Positions 46,561 through 57,009 of a stretch of DNA of 64,000 bases are shown piece after piece (position 1 is the first letter of the stretch; every line of letters begins with the position of its first letter). The DNA is taken from NCBI GenBank assembly GCA_028641055.1, contig CM054058.1, positions 499,241,919 to 499,305,918 on the forward strand. The letters run 5' to 3'. The DNA comes from Alopecurus myosuroides. Lineage: Eukaryota; Streptophyta; Magnoliopsida; Poales; Poaceae. A program made the position numbers and the translations under genes. The notes under the pieces were generated by a model that was not told where the DNA came from, did not search any database, and saw only the letters and a program-made list of their open reading frames with translations.

Positions 46561-47242
46561 TTGAATTCTAGTAGCAATTTTACTAGTATGAATTATTTGA
46601 ACACCATTATTGCTAATGCTACAGAAAAGACTAAGCTTGGGGAAGCTAGTTTTGATGAATATGATATTTTTAGTCCCCCAAGTTTTGAGGAGGAAAATTT
46701 CTTTGATGATACTTTTCCTCCAATATATGATGATTACAATGATGAATATGATATTATCAGTCCACCTACTATTGAGGAGAAAAATTAATTATGATTACAA
46801 TATGCGTCCTATGTTTGATGATTATGGTGATGAGAATAATAATGATAGCTATTTTGTTGAATTTGCTCCCGTTGTTATTAATGAGAATGAGTATGCTTAT
46901 GTGGAGAGTATTAATTCTTTTATGCATGTGGCTCATGATAAGAATGTTTTATGTGATAGCTATAATGTTAATTTTATTCATGATGCTACTGAAGGTTATT
47001 ATGAGAGAGGGAAATATTGTTTTATGCATCTCAACAATATTAAGTTTCCCCTCTTTATGTTGAAATTTTTGAAGTTGCACTTATTTTGTCTTCCTATGGT
47101 AGTCACTTTGTGCTTCGTTGACTTGTTTTTCTACAAGATTCTTTTTCATAGGACGTGGGTTAGAATTAAATGTGTTTTATATTTGCTTCTTGATGCTCTC
47201 TTATTGTGCTTCAACTCTTATTCTTATGTGAGCATCTTTTAA
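46561..47242 (+). pseudogene. Acidic ORF with hydrophobic C-terminus (one frameshift)
   Basis: The first frame (46561-46788) encodes repeated acidic phrases (FDEYDIFSPPSFEEENF, YNDEYDIISPPTIEEK). In an A-rich run near 46785 the frame shifts; the second frame continues with MRPMFDDYGDENNND, FAPVVINENEYAYVESINS, FIHDATEGYYERGKYCF and a hydrophobic last 60 residues (LKLHLFCLPMVVTLCFVDLF, CVLYLLLDALLLCF). The whole would be about 225 residues with one or two membrane segments. It matches no gag, pol or env domain I know. It is the only ORF of the element and stands where gag would begin. AT-rich third codon positions fit an element gene. The frameshift may be a mutation or, less likely, programmed. 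Confidence 0.6.
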
Positions 47243-49960
47243 AAATCATTGTGCCTAGCTGAAAGGCATTAAAAGAAAAGCGCTTCCGGGAGACAACCCG
47301 TTTTATTTATCCGTTTTCAGCCCATTTTTTGTTGTTTATTTTTGTTTTCTTTGCACCTGGGTGTTGTCTATTTTCTTAGAAACCCCGCTGTATATTTTAT
47401 TTTGTGTCTTTGTTGATCCAAGTAAAGCCTCTAGTGGGAAGTTGAGACTACATTTCGGATTTCTGCGCAGGAAACAGATTTCTGCTGTCCACTGTTAAAT
47501 TCGTATAAAATCACAGAAAATTAAAAATTACCTAAGTTTTTTTGTGCGTAATCCTGGGATATATACGCAATTTTTCTTATTTTACCACTTTTTTATTTGA
47601 GCAACAAAGGATTTTCGAAAAAAAACATCTTTACATGCTGTCCCGTTTTGACAGATTTCTGCCAATAATATCATTTGCCTCTTAATCTCTTTATTTTGGT
47701 GTTCGTTTGAGAAAAAGAGTTTTAAAAGAAGTTGTGACAGTATCTAATGTGTTTATTAGTGGTAGGATTATGTTAAAACTGAACCATGTGAATTTATTAT
47801 TTCGATTTGCACTAACGTTGGTAATGAAGATTGTGAGAAGTCTGGTGTGAAGGAAGTTTTCAAGGATCAAGAGAACAGGATGATATGATGTGATCAAGAA
47901 GAGTGAAAATTCTAAGCTTGGGGATGCCCCGATGGTTCATCCAAGCATATTTTTAGAAGACTCAAGCATCTAAGCTTGGGTATGCCAAAGGCATCCCCTT
48001 CTTCATCAACAATTTATCAGGTCACTTCTAGTCACATCTTATGTGCTTTACTTGGAGCGTTTTTAATTTTTGTTTCAATTTGTTTAGTTTTCTTTGCTAT
48101 AGTTTATGTTTGGATCTTATCATACTTGTTTGGGATAGAGACACGCTCCGTTTTCATTGCTTAGAACACTCTAGTTTTCATTCTTATTGTTCTGTGAGTG
48201 TTCACTTTTTGCTAGTACTGCGTTTAGCCTTTGTTTTCATGCATCTCTTATTCAGAGCTATTAGTTTTAGTAGTGTTATGCGAATACTCTCATGTTTCCT
48301 TGCTGTAGCATGTAGAGATTTTTTGTTAAAGCATGTCTTGTATGGTGCTTGTTGGGAAAAGAAACTGCTGCTTGAGTTAGAATTTTCAACGGTGCAAGTA
48401 GAAGCTTGTATACACTGTGGCTAGACTTTTTCATATCATGATAGATGTTATTTTAGTTCTAAATCCTAGTGGTTATTGAGTAGAATGATTAGACTCAAAT
48501 ATCTGAGAGTGTTTAATGTGCCATTGAAAGAATCATGAGTTGTTCTTGTCATATTGAAGCATAAATTTGTGGTGTTCTCCTTTGAATGTTTTATTTGGTT
48601 GACTTGGCGCATGCTCATACCATGTTTATGACTATGAACCAGTCACTAATAGAATCTATGATCATTTAGTTTTTGAACTTGTGGTACCACTTATGCTTTG
48701 ATTAATGATGTTTATGTCGCTATGCATGATTATGGCTCTTATGCTATCTTGATTTGTCGCTCCCAGTCTTTTGCTAGCCTCCACCTGTATTGAGTATGAG
48801 CTCTACTCGTGCATCCAACTCCCTAAAACCAAAGTTTTCCCATTGTGTCCATCATACCTACCTACATGTGGTATTTAAATGCCACTCCAAAGTAAATTGC
48901 TCATGTGCTACCTTTAAAACTTTCAAAATTACTCCTGTTTTGTGTTCTTGTTTTTGCTCATGAGGACGTAAATAGAGAATCTTCATCTCACTTGTTGATT
49001 GGATTTCACACCCTGGACTAGTGGGTTTATCCGCTTATCCAATTGATAGAAGAGCTGGCAGTGGGGTGCTCAGCCCCAAATTAATGCAAACAAATTCTCT
49101 TCACTATTTTTGCCCCTGAATTATCAGTCAAAGCATAATTGTGTAAACAAAAGAGAAAGAAGGATTACCTTCTACCCAGATGCGTCCTTCACATGGGAGC
49201 CGCTCTTGTGAAATCTAGTTAGCTTGTGACGTACTGTATTTTCTGTTTTCCATTCGATGACATTAGCATACACCTCTCTTAAAATATAGACACTCCTCCA
49301 AGGTATGTGGTTGTTGGCAGGCACCCGAGGATTCGGTTAGCCATGGTTTGTGTAAGATGGATGGGAGGAGTGTCAAACTTTTAATACCTCTGTTTAATAA
49401 AATAAAAGCTCTAGCACATAAGTGATCTCTTCTTCCCTCCGCGAAGGGCCTTTATTTTACTTTTATGTTGACTCTCCATCTTCTAACTTTATGCACAGTT
49501 GAGAGAGAATTTTTGCCATTCTGAGTTTTATGTGCATTTGTCCCATAAACATCATTAGTTGATTCATGAAGTGTTATTGCTTGTTCTCCAACTATTTGTT
49601 CTAGTCTTCCTCATGAACTTTCAAAGGTGTCCTGGCATTTATGTTTTGTCCCGCTCTTAAGAACTTGCGAAATACCACCTTGCCATGCTTTCTTTATACT
49701 TGAAACAAACGTATAACTTTCAATGCATTGTTATTCATGATCTTTTATTTGAGTTACTTCTCATGATGCAAAGTGATTTCTATGCTTTATTATTAAAGTT
49801 CTATTTATCATGTTTGTGTTTAAAGTTCTATGATCTCAGCTTACATATGCTTTTACATTATGATGATCAAGTTTATGTTAGTAGCATGTCACCTCAGAAA
49901 TTATTGTGTTTTTATCGTTTACCTACTCGAGGACGAGTAGACACTAAGCTTCGGGATGCT
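47243..49960 (+). other. Noncoding internal region with hairpins and polypurine tract
   Basis: No ORF is convincing. At 47910-48000 the phrase TAAGCTTGGG occurs twice with hairpins GGGGATGCCCC and GGGTATGCC/GGCATCCCC. TTACCTACTCGAGGACGAGTA (49919-49939) is followed by a purine-containing AAGCTTCGGGATGCT that ends at the right LTR and is the likely plus-strand primer site. Confidence 0.5.
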
Positions 49961-51376
49961 TGATACGTCTCCAACGTATCTATAATTTCTGATGTTCCAT
50001 GATGATATTATGCCAATTGCTACATGTTTTCTCCCTTCTTTATGTCATTTTTATCGATTTTCCGGACTAACCTATTGACAAGATGCCACGAAGCCAGTTC
50101 CCTGTTTTCTGCTGTTTTTAGTTTCACAAAAGTTGTTCTGGAAATATTCTCGGAATTGGAAAATTCGAAGCCCGGAAGTCTTAAATTCCCGAAGGTTCCA
50201 CGGAGTCTCGAAGAGACCCGGATTGGAGCCTGAGGGGGCCCACACCATAGGGCGGCGTGCCCCCCTTGGCCGCGCCGGGGATGGTGTGGGGCCCCCCAGG
50301 GCTCCACCGCCTTTGCCCTTTCGCTTATTTATTCCTCTTCGAGGGAAAACCCTAAAAGAATCGGCCTTTTCCACAAAAAAACATCCGTAGCTCCGCCGCC
50401 GCCACTGACAAGTTTCAGGGAACATATCTTTGTTCTGGCACCTTGCCGGGACGGGGAAGTGCCCCCGGAAGCCATCTCCATCGATTCCAATGCCATCTCC
50501 ATCGCCGTTGCTGTCTCCTATGTTGAGGAGGGAGTAGTTCTCCCCCGGAGCTGAGAGCTCTACCGGTAGCTATGTGTTTCATCTCTCTCTCCCATGGTGT
50601 GATCTATATGTGATCGTGAGCTTTGTAATATAGTTGAATTGGTAGATATTATTCTTCATTTATTATGCTACTCAAGTGGTTTTTGTTACGAGATCTCCGT
50701 AAACACTTTGATCACGGTGTAAAGGTGACAGTGTGTGCACCGTGTGGTTTAGCATTATATTTATATTTTGTGTTGGATAACCCTATGAAATTGTGGTGTT
50801 TGCGTGGAACCATCTCGGTCCCATGGTGATAGCGTGGGGGTTACTTAGTTGGGAAAGTGCTTACTCCGAGGAGTGCTGTTAAAGCCCTATGCATGGATTA
50901 GTGTTGTTATTCGACCGGAGAGTGGTTTGGAGTAGCATAGTGAAGAGATGGTATTTGTTAATTCAATTATGTGATCATTGTTGAGAGTGTCCACTAGTGA
51001 AAGTAGTATCCCTAGGCCTTGTTTCCAAGCATTGAAACACCATTTTCCGCCTGTTCTGCTACATGTTTGCTTGCTGCCATATTTATTTCAGATTGCTATT
51101 ATTACTTATAACCATCCATATTACTCGCATTTCACTATCTCTTCGCCGAACTAGTACACCTATATACCTGACAAGTATATTGGGTGTGTTGGGGACACAA
51201 GAGACTTCTTGTATCTTAATTGCAGGGTTGCTTGAGAGGGATATCTTTGACCTCTACCTCCCTGAGTTCGATAAACCTTGGGTGATACACTTAAGGAAAA
51301 CTTGTTGCTGTTCTACAAACCTCTGCACTTGGAGGCCCAACACTGTCTACAAGAATAGAAGCGTGCGTAGACATCA
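49961..51376 (+). mobile_element. 3' LTR of the non-autonomous element
   Basis: Starts TGATACGTCTCCAACGTATC, ends GCGTAGACATCA, 1416 bp, near-identical in layout to 44871-46284. Confidence 0.92.
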
Positions 51377-51381
51377 GCCCC
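51377..51381. repeat. Right target-site duplication GCCCC
   Basis: Exact partner of 44866-44870. Confidence 0.95.
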
Positions 51382-51472
51382 TGAGGAAGAAGACCCACAA
51401 ATCCAAGCATCTAATTTCTTAACAATTTTTTATCAAGGAAATCCCAATCGAGTACTTTCAGGTTAGAAAAAA

Positions 51473-52548
51473 TTACCGGCATTCCCAAGTACCTCTAGGC
51501 ACCTTCCCCACTTGACAGTTAAACATATCAGCATACATGTCAGCAATATCATTATCTCCCCCAACAATAAAAAACTCACTTTTCAGGAAATTGATTTTCA
51601 AACCCGACATAAGTTCAAACAAATACAACGATAGTTTCATGTTCACAGCTTTTTCAGGATCGTGTTCAAGACATATAATCGTATCATCGGCATATTGCAA
51701 AATAGCCACTCCATTCTCCACCAGGTCAGGTGCCAGACCCACAAATAAGCCACTTTTTTATGCCTTGAGCACCATCTTGGTAAGACTTTCCCCTACCATA
51801 TTAAACGGGGTAGGGGAGAGAGGATCCACCTGCCTAACTCCTTTTGCACTCTTGAAATAAGCACCTAGCTCATCATTAATTTTCACAGCCACGGATCCAT
51901 CATTCAGGATTTTCTCAATCCAAGAACACCACATGTTACTAAAATCTTTCTTCTTATGCCATTCCACGAGGAAAACCCAATTCACCTTATCATACGCCTT
52001 TTCGAAGTCCAACTTCAAAACCACACCAATCTTTTTTTTTCACATGAGTATGGTGCAAGAGTTCATGCAAGGACATAATACTGTCCATTATATTCCTGTT
52101 CTTGATGAAGGCATTTTGCTGTATGCTAAACAACTTATCACTAAAAGGTTCTAATCTCAAACAAAGAATTTTAGTGATCAACTTATAAACACGTCTTAAT
52201 AAGCAAGTAGGTCTAAAATTCTGAATTTTAGAAGCATCAGCCATCTTAGGTAGCAGAGTAATAATGCCAAAATTGAGTCTACTCACATCAAGTTGACGAG
52301 CATGAAAAACAATCAAAAAGAAACATAACATCAGGCATCACAACATCCCAGCATTGTTGAAAGAATTCAATACATATGTTATCAAGACCCGGGGCTTTAT
52401 TGCATTTCATCAAGAATAAAGCATCCTTAACTTCCTGAACTGAAAAAGGTCTAGATAGGACCTCATTGTCCAAGTTATTTAGTTTTTCATGGGCATCCCA
52501 AAGGTCCTCCGACAGTGAGAACATATTCCCATGGGCTAGACCAAACAA
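51473..52548 (-). pseudogene. LINE reverse transcriptase, broken
   Basis: Four overlapping frames in order carry the L1-type RT blocks: PFSVQEVKDALFLMKCNKAP (52288-52548), then RLNFGIITLLPKMADASKI and IQNFRPTCLL, QNAFIKNRNIMDSI (51990-52331), then KLDFEKAYDKVNWVFL (51758-52024) and GVRQVDPLSPTPFN, and finally the active-site box LQYADDTIICL (51473-51742). Breaks between frames at about 52310, 52010 and 51750 make it inactive. Confidence 0.9.
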
Positions 52549-52653
52549 ATTCTTATAATACTAGTAGCATGCTTAAGTAGATTCACTGTCCCCTCAATAC
52601 TCTGACTCATGTTCAGATACTGCAGCCAAAGGCATGTCATATGATTTTCCCCT

Positions 52654-52995
52654 TCAGTAATCAGACTCGCTAGAATTGCCTCCAAACTCATTACTGGACT
52701 CGGTATGAGTATTAGAAATCATATTTTCCACTCGGTCCCTTTTAGGAGACTGGGCATTACGAGAGTCAACAGAGACAACATTTTTCTCCTTAGGATTATC
52801 CCCTACAACAACATCTCCAATCTCATACAGGAAATCATAGAAATAGTCCTCGGGGACCCCTTCAGCCATCTCAAGAAGCGAATTGATATCTCTACATCCA
52901 ATAAGAATTCTGCAATACTCAGACTTATGAAGGGTTGCCTGATCGATCTCTTTAATTGTGAAAACTGCACGTACATGTCGACTTATGTACAATAA
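52654..52995 (-). pseudogene. LINE first-ORF fragment
   Basis: The frame reads HVRAVFTIKEIDQATLHKSE, RILIGCRDINSLLEMAEGV, and YFYDFLYEIGDVVVGDNP, then an acidic serine-rich end. Plant LINE ORF1 proteins have this kind of linker (a short beta region ending in a 'DFYYEI' phrase) after the DUF4283 and zinc knuckle part. Earlier parts of ORF1 are missing. Confidence 0.55.
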
Positions 52996-53061
52996 AAGGT
53001 ATTCATGTTTATAAAAAAATATCCACGAGTTCAAAAATGCGGCCATATAGTCTAGTAAACA

Positions 53062-53074
53062 TATGCATATATTG
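53062..53074. repeat. Left SINE target-site duplication, 13 bp
   Basis: TATGCATATATTG, repeated exactly at 53203-53215. Confidence 0.92.
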
Positions 53075-53202
53075 GAGGACTCTCCCGTGGCCCAATGGTC
53101 GGCAGGCTGAAGCGCCAAGCGCCACCAGGTCATGGGTTCGAGTCCTCACTTCTACCTTAATGACAATGCCGGGGTGGAGTCTCCCCTGGGGTCTTGTTAT
53201 TT
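53075..53202 (+). mobile_element. tRNA-derived SINE, 128 bp, complete
   Basis: It has a pol III A box region (GTGGCCCAATGG, 53087-53098) and B box (GGTTCGAGTCC, 53135-53145), 36 bp apart as in tRNA-derived SINEs, then a non-tRNA part with GCCGGGGTGGAGTC and CCCCTGGGGTC hairpin-like GC phrases and a T-rich end (CTTGTTATTT). A perfect 13-bp target duplication encloses it. The tRNA-related part cannot fold into a full cloverleaf, so it is not a tRNA gene. Confidence 0.9.
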
Positions 53203-53215
53203 TATGCATATATTG
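53203..53215. repeat. Right SINE target-site duplication, 13 bp
   Basis: Exact partner of 53062-53074. Confidence 0.92.
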
Positions 53216-53450
53216 ATCGAACAAACTTATTCATATATTTACCCAGATAATCTTGAAGGATAATAAAATAAAATAGAATTTAAAAGGAAATCAATAATAT
53301 CGCAATATAAATATGTGTTTTTAGAAAAGCTTTCATGTAGCAATCTTAAAACATAGAGTGAAATAGAAACCGGAAAATAAATAAAAGAAAACACAAAGAC
53401 AACGAAAAAAAAAGTAGAGTTAGTGGGCGCGTACGCGGGCGACTGGCGGT
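53216..53450. other. AT-rich sequence upstream of the host gene candidate
   Basis: No feature is apparent apart from an A-rich run (53405-53413). It would hold the distal promoter of the gene that follows. Confidence 0.4.
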
Positions 53451-53458
53451 TTTATAGG
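53451..53458 (+). promoter_or_regulatory. TATA-like box of the host gene candidate
   Basis: TTTATAGG lies about 140 bp before the first possible donor site and 274 bp before the ATG at 53725. Confidence 0.45.
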
Positions 53459-53592
53459 CTGTTGTCTGCCGTTCGCGCATCGACGCGTGTGGTGGTGTCG
53501 TGGACCATTTCGCTGTCGAGGCTGTCTGCCTCCAGCAGCCTCCCGCCGGCACCAGCAGCCTGTTTGCCATTGCAGTATCGCAGATTTTCCGG

Positions 53593-53688
53593 GTACGTGC
53601 CCACAGTCCAGTCTCCCTCCTCGGCTCCTCCTCTCATCTGCTGCTTGTCTTGATACTTGTTTCTTTTCTTTGCTCGCGGCGGCTGCAG
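53593..53688 (+). other. Probable 96-bp intron in the 5' untranslated region
   Basis: CCGG|GTACGTG at 53593 and a T-rich stretch ending GGCTGCAG at 53688 give a good plant donor and acceptor, 36 bases before the ATG. Confidence 0.55.
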
Positions 53689-53724
53689 TGTAGCACGCGA
53701 GCTGTTCGACGTATTGTCAGAAAG

Positions 53725-54330
53725 ATGGAGGCCGATCTGAAGATCCAGGCGAACGTTGCGGTGGGAATGCTGCGTACCGTCGCGCTCGCCAGCTCGGCTT
53801 TCGACTACATCGGCGACGCTCTCCGCCTTGTCCAGGACGTGGACTTGGTCATGACATCGGAGGGGATTCCGGCCAACGCCGTCGAAAAGCTCACCTCCAT
53901 CCATCGCGGACCCGCGGTCGACTCCATCACCTTGGCATGTCGCGAGGTAGCCGACCTAGAGTTGTCGGTGGAGGCGACCATCATCATCCTCTCCCGCTGG
54001 CTTGAGCCTCGTCAGACCGGCCTGCAGGGGCTGCCGGCGGCTGCATGGAGAGACCGCGCGGATGAGCTCAGCGGGGCCGTGGTCCGTGCTCAGCACATGC
54101 TGGAGCAAGCCGCGGCTTCGTGCGACCGTGCAGCCGCTGTCCTCAATGTGGTTACCCTGGCAGAGTCCAGCCTTCCGCTGAACATCCGCGACGCATGGAT
54201 GAAGGATGGTAGGCGCTGGCTCATCTCCACCCGGGACTACCTCAACCTCGCCCGCGACAGCCTCACCAAGGCGTGCGCCGCCGCAGTTGGAGCACGCGAC
54301 GCCGCCAAGTTCTGCATTGACCTCCTGTAG
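53725..54330 (+). CDS. Unrecognised 201-aa helical protein, probable host gene
   Basis: The ATG is in the context AAAGATGG and is the first ATG of a long GC-rich frame. The 201-residue product is alanine-rich and almost wholly predicted helical: stretches such as VGMLRTVALASSAFDYIGDAL, SITLACREVADLELSVEAT, RADELSGAVVRAQHMLEQAA and DYLNLARDSLTKACAAAVG are amphipathic with heptad-like spacing. There is no signal peptide or membrane segment. High GC at third positions is typical of grass genes and unlike the surrounding elements. I do not recognise the family. A leader intron, TATA-like box and an AT-rich 3' end with a MITE 300 bp downstream fit a real gene; capture by a transposon cannot be excluded. 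Confidence 0.65.
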   Translation: MEADLKIQANVAVGMLRTVALASSAFDYIGDALRLVQDVDLVMTSEGIPANAVEKLTSIHRGPAVDSITLACREVADLELSVEATIIILSRWLEPRQTGLQGLPAAAWRDRADELSGAVVRAQHMLEQAAASCDRAAAVLNVVTLAESSLPLNIRDAWMKDGRRWLISTRDYLNLARDSLTKACAAAVGARDAAKFCIDLL

Positions 54331-54634
54331 AGGCAGTCTGGGGTTGAAGCCTTTGTTTCATTGACGATCGGTGCGATTTTTATGTCAAATAGAATTTAGC
54401 ATGCATATACCGGTTGCATAATTCCGGTGCTCGAGGCGTTTTGTTTTGCTTCTGATGTTGACTAACATCCGCGACTAGCTTTGGGGTATAAGTTTGGTAA
54501 TGTTATTTACTTGAATTGCTTTCGTTAGACCAGACATTATATTGCTATAATGCTATCTGAGAAGTTGATTCAGTGTGTGGATTCCTCTGTTGCTTCGGAA
54601 CAAATGCTCTCGGCTTGGTAAGTTTTGTCATATA

Positions 54635-54737
54635 CTCACTCCGTTCCATTTCAGATGGCTCTGAGATAGATGTATCTAGTACTAAAATATATCTAGATAT
54701 ATCTATGTGGAAGCCATCTAATATGAAACGGAGGGAG
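54635..54737. mobile_element. Stowaway MITE, 103 bp
   Basis: Termini CTCACTCCGTTCCATTTCAG and complement CTCCCTCCGTTTCATATTAG, TA duplications at 54633-54634 and 54738-54739. The middle (ATATATCTAGATATATCT) is palindromic. It lies about 300 bp after the host gene candidate, as Stowaway elements often do. Confidence 0.92.
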
Positions 54738-54739
54738 TA

Positions 54740-55219
54740 TGATCGGGCTGCCTGCCTGCCCCCATGAACACTAAGTTTTGCAGGTAACTAACAACTCCCA
54801 CTTTCAAACTAATTATTGTGGTAATGTTTCTTGAAGTTTCAGTTATAGAAGCTTTTGCACCAGATTTGAGTTTTCGCAACATGTTGCTGCTTGCGGAGCT
54901 GAAATAGAACTTGAGTTCAAACATTCAACTATCAACGCTTCCCATCAACCGAAGAAACTAATGGGTCATGCCCTGTATTTTGATTATACAGTACACAAAT
55001 CAATTCGTGCAACTCAAGCTAGCTGTTCTTAGTGATTTCTCTAGTGAAAAGACATATTCAACAAACCTTTTCGGTCACAGATATCAAGTTACACGTACTG
55101 ATATCAACACCTTTTATGTTCAAAAAAAAAAAATCAACACCTTTGAATCTTTAATGGTTTGAGTACGTTTTTTTTTTACAAACAACACGTAGTACCCGAA
55201 GTCATTCCCTTTGATGTTG
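54740..55219. other. AT-rich intergenic sequence, nothing identified
   Basis: Contains A and T runs (55120-55130, 55170-55179) and no convincing ORF. Confidence 0.5.
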
Positions 55220-55595
55220 TTAGAGCATGTCTAGTAGAGCCCCTAAACCCTTAAACCCTTATAGCAGTTTTAAGGGTTGAGAATAGCTGTTTTTGTGCAC
55301 TTTTACGGGTTTAAAAACAGGGGCAAATACTAGAACCCTCAAACCCAACCCTTAAAACGGAATATCTCAACCCCAACCTCTAAAACTGTCATATGCATAT
55401 AACATTTTTCATCACATATCATCATTTCACATATCATAAATATCATCACATTTCACATAAAACAATAATCATTCTAGTTATTATTACAACACCAAATAGT
55501 ACATGCAAGCACATAAAACAATAATCATTCAAATTGTTACAACAATGTTGGACCATACAACAATAATTGTTCAAATCAAATAGAACAAAGGTAAA

Positions 55596-56951
55596 TCATG
55601 CGCCACGGCGCTGCCCATCCAACTGCCACTGGTGCTCTACTAGATCATCATGGAGCCGACCATGAGTGGCTGCATCTTCAATGTCACGATATGCTTGAAG
55701 AAAAGCTTGCACACGAGAAGGATTTCTTTCCGGTTGCACACGTGTGCCAACATTGTCATAGAAACAAGGCAAGTTTAACCCCCTCTCATCCTCTAGGATC
55801 ATGTTGTGTAGAATCACACAACACTTCATGATGTCCACGAAGGTTTTCTTGTCCCAAAACCGAGCCGGACCCCGAACTATGGCAAACCTTGCTTGCAAGA
55901 CACCAAAAGCTCTCCCAATATCCTTTCGGGCTGCCTCTTGTGCCCTTGTGAAATGAGCCTCTTTTTTGGTTAAGGGCACCCCATTTTTCTCCTTGATGGA
56001 CTTCACAAGAGTTGCCCATTCAGGATAAATGCCATCGGTGAGATAGTACCCCATTGAGTATTCATTGTCCATGACTTTGTAGTTGCAAGTTGGAGCATCC
56101 CCGGTTATTAATCTTTTGAACAAAGGAGATCTATTGAGCACATTGATATCATTGAGTGTTCCGGGCAACCCAAAATATGCATGCCAAATCCATGTGTCCT
56201 CCGATGCCACGGCCTCAAGCACAATGGTAGCATCACGGCTTTTGCCGTAATACATGCCGTGCCATGCCTTTGGGCAATTTTTCCATGTCCAATGCATGCA
56301 ATCAAGGCTACCTAGCATCCCCGGCCATCCCCTTTTTTCATTGGTTTCCATCAATCTTTTTGTATCTTCCTCGTTTGGTGCTCGAAGATACTTCTCTCCA
56401 TACAACCCGATGACCAACTTAGCAAATCTACGGACGGACTCGGTGGCCCGCGGACTACACGGATGAGTATCTTGCCCAATGCGAAGATACTCATCCGTGT
56501 AGTCCGCGGGTACGCCATAGGCGAGTACCCGCATTGCCGCCGATATCTTTTGGTATGCACTAAACCCTATGGTACCGGCGGCGGATCTATGACGCTTGAA
56601 ATATGAGGAGGCCGCCTCACAATCTGTGACAATCTTCACAAATAGAGAACGGCGAATTCGGTACCTTCTACGGAAGAGGCGAGGAGGGTACGTAGGGAAC
56701 TCATCGAAGTAGTCTTCCATCAAATGCTGGTGTCCGAGAGCGCGGTTTCGGTAGATAGTGACTCTCCCCATCTTTGACCCTCTCCTCTGATCCATCAGAT
56801 TCGAGCGGTCTTCATACGACTGCACGTCGATGAGGAGGCTCATCATCTCGACGTCGTCGTCTTGCAACAACTCGTCAATGTCGGAATCATCGGATGTCGA
56901 CCAATCCGACGATTCCGACATCGAGTCCATTACAATGTCGTCGTTGTCCAT
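55596..56951 (-). CDS. PIF/Harbinger transposase (451 aa), intact
   Basis: From ATG 56951 (right after a splice-acceptor-like TTGTGCAG) to TGA 55596. The acidic N-terminus (MDNDDIVMDSMSESSDWSTS) is followed by the DDE nuclease of the 'plant transposon protein' family (PF04827): SLDCMHWTWKNCP near residue 216 with the first aspartate, LPGTLNDINVLNRSPLF near 260 with the second, and the C-terminal helix region with RAFGVLQARFAIV, where the final acidic residue is expected nearby (FTRAQEAARKDIG precedes it). The enzyme would cut and join element ends at TTA sites. No stop or frameshift is present. A short intron (57010-56952) may precede the coding exon. Confidence 0.93.
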   Translation of the reverse strand: MDNDDIVMDSMSESSDWSTSDDSDIDELLQDDDVEMMSLLIDVQSYEDRSNLMDQRRGSKMGRVTIYRNRALGHQHLMEDYFDEFPTYPPRLFRRRYRIRRSLFVKIVTDCEAASSYFKRHRSAAGTIGFSAYQKISAAMRVLAYGVPADYTDEYLRIGQDTHPCSPRATESVRRFAKLVIGLYGEKYLRAPNEEDTKRLMETNEKRGWPGMLGSLDCMHWTWKNCPKAWHGMYYGKSRDATIVLEAVASEDTWIWHAYFGLPGTLNDINVLNRSPLFKRLITGDAPTCNYKVMDNEYSMGYYLTDGIYPEWATLVKSIKEKNGVPLTKKEAHFTRAQEAARKDIGRAFGVLQARFAIVRGPARFWDKKTFVDIMKCCVILHNMILEDERGLNLPCFYDNVGTRVQPERNPSRVQAFLQAYRDIEDAATHGRLHDDLVEHQWQLDGQRRGA

Positions 56952-57009
56952 CTGCACAATGATGCTCTAATCAGTAATCTACACTAAAACAAAGATGAAA
57001 AAAAAATTA

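Larger units (their letters stand above)
44871..51376 (+). mobile_element. Non-autonomous Athila-type LTR element, 6.5 kb
   Basis: Two LTRs (1414 and 1416 bp), a tRNA-Asp primer site of the Athila type, a purine tract and a perfect GCCCC duplication define a complete insertion. The 3.7-kb interior has no capsid, protease, RT or integrase, only one small ORF and AT-rich sequence. In the first ~280 bp the LTRs differ at about 10 or more sites, so this copy is older than the Tekay-type element. It must use proteins of a related autonomous element. It interrupts a minus-strand LINE. Confidence 0.95.
51382..53000 (-). mobile_element. LINE, 5' half (minus strand)
   Basis: Continues the LINE split at 44866. 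In minus-strand order it contains a fragment of the first ORF (52995-52654), then directly the N-terminal RT region (from about 52548). The endonuclease domain that should lie between them is absent, so there was an internal deletion of more than 1 kb. The 5' end near 53000 is vague. Confidence 0.78.

Noticed and set aside
53087..53160. Possible tRNA gene (A and B boxes)
   Set aside because: No full cloverleaf can be drawn, and the unit has a non-tRNA tail and 13-bp target duplications, so it is a SINE.
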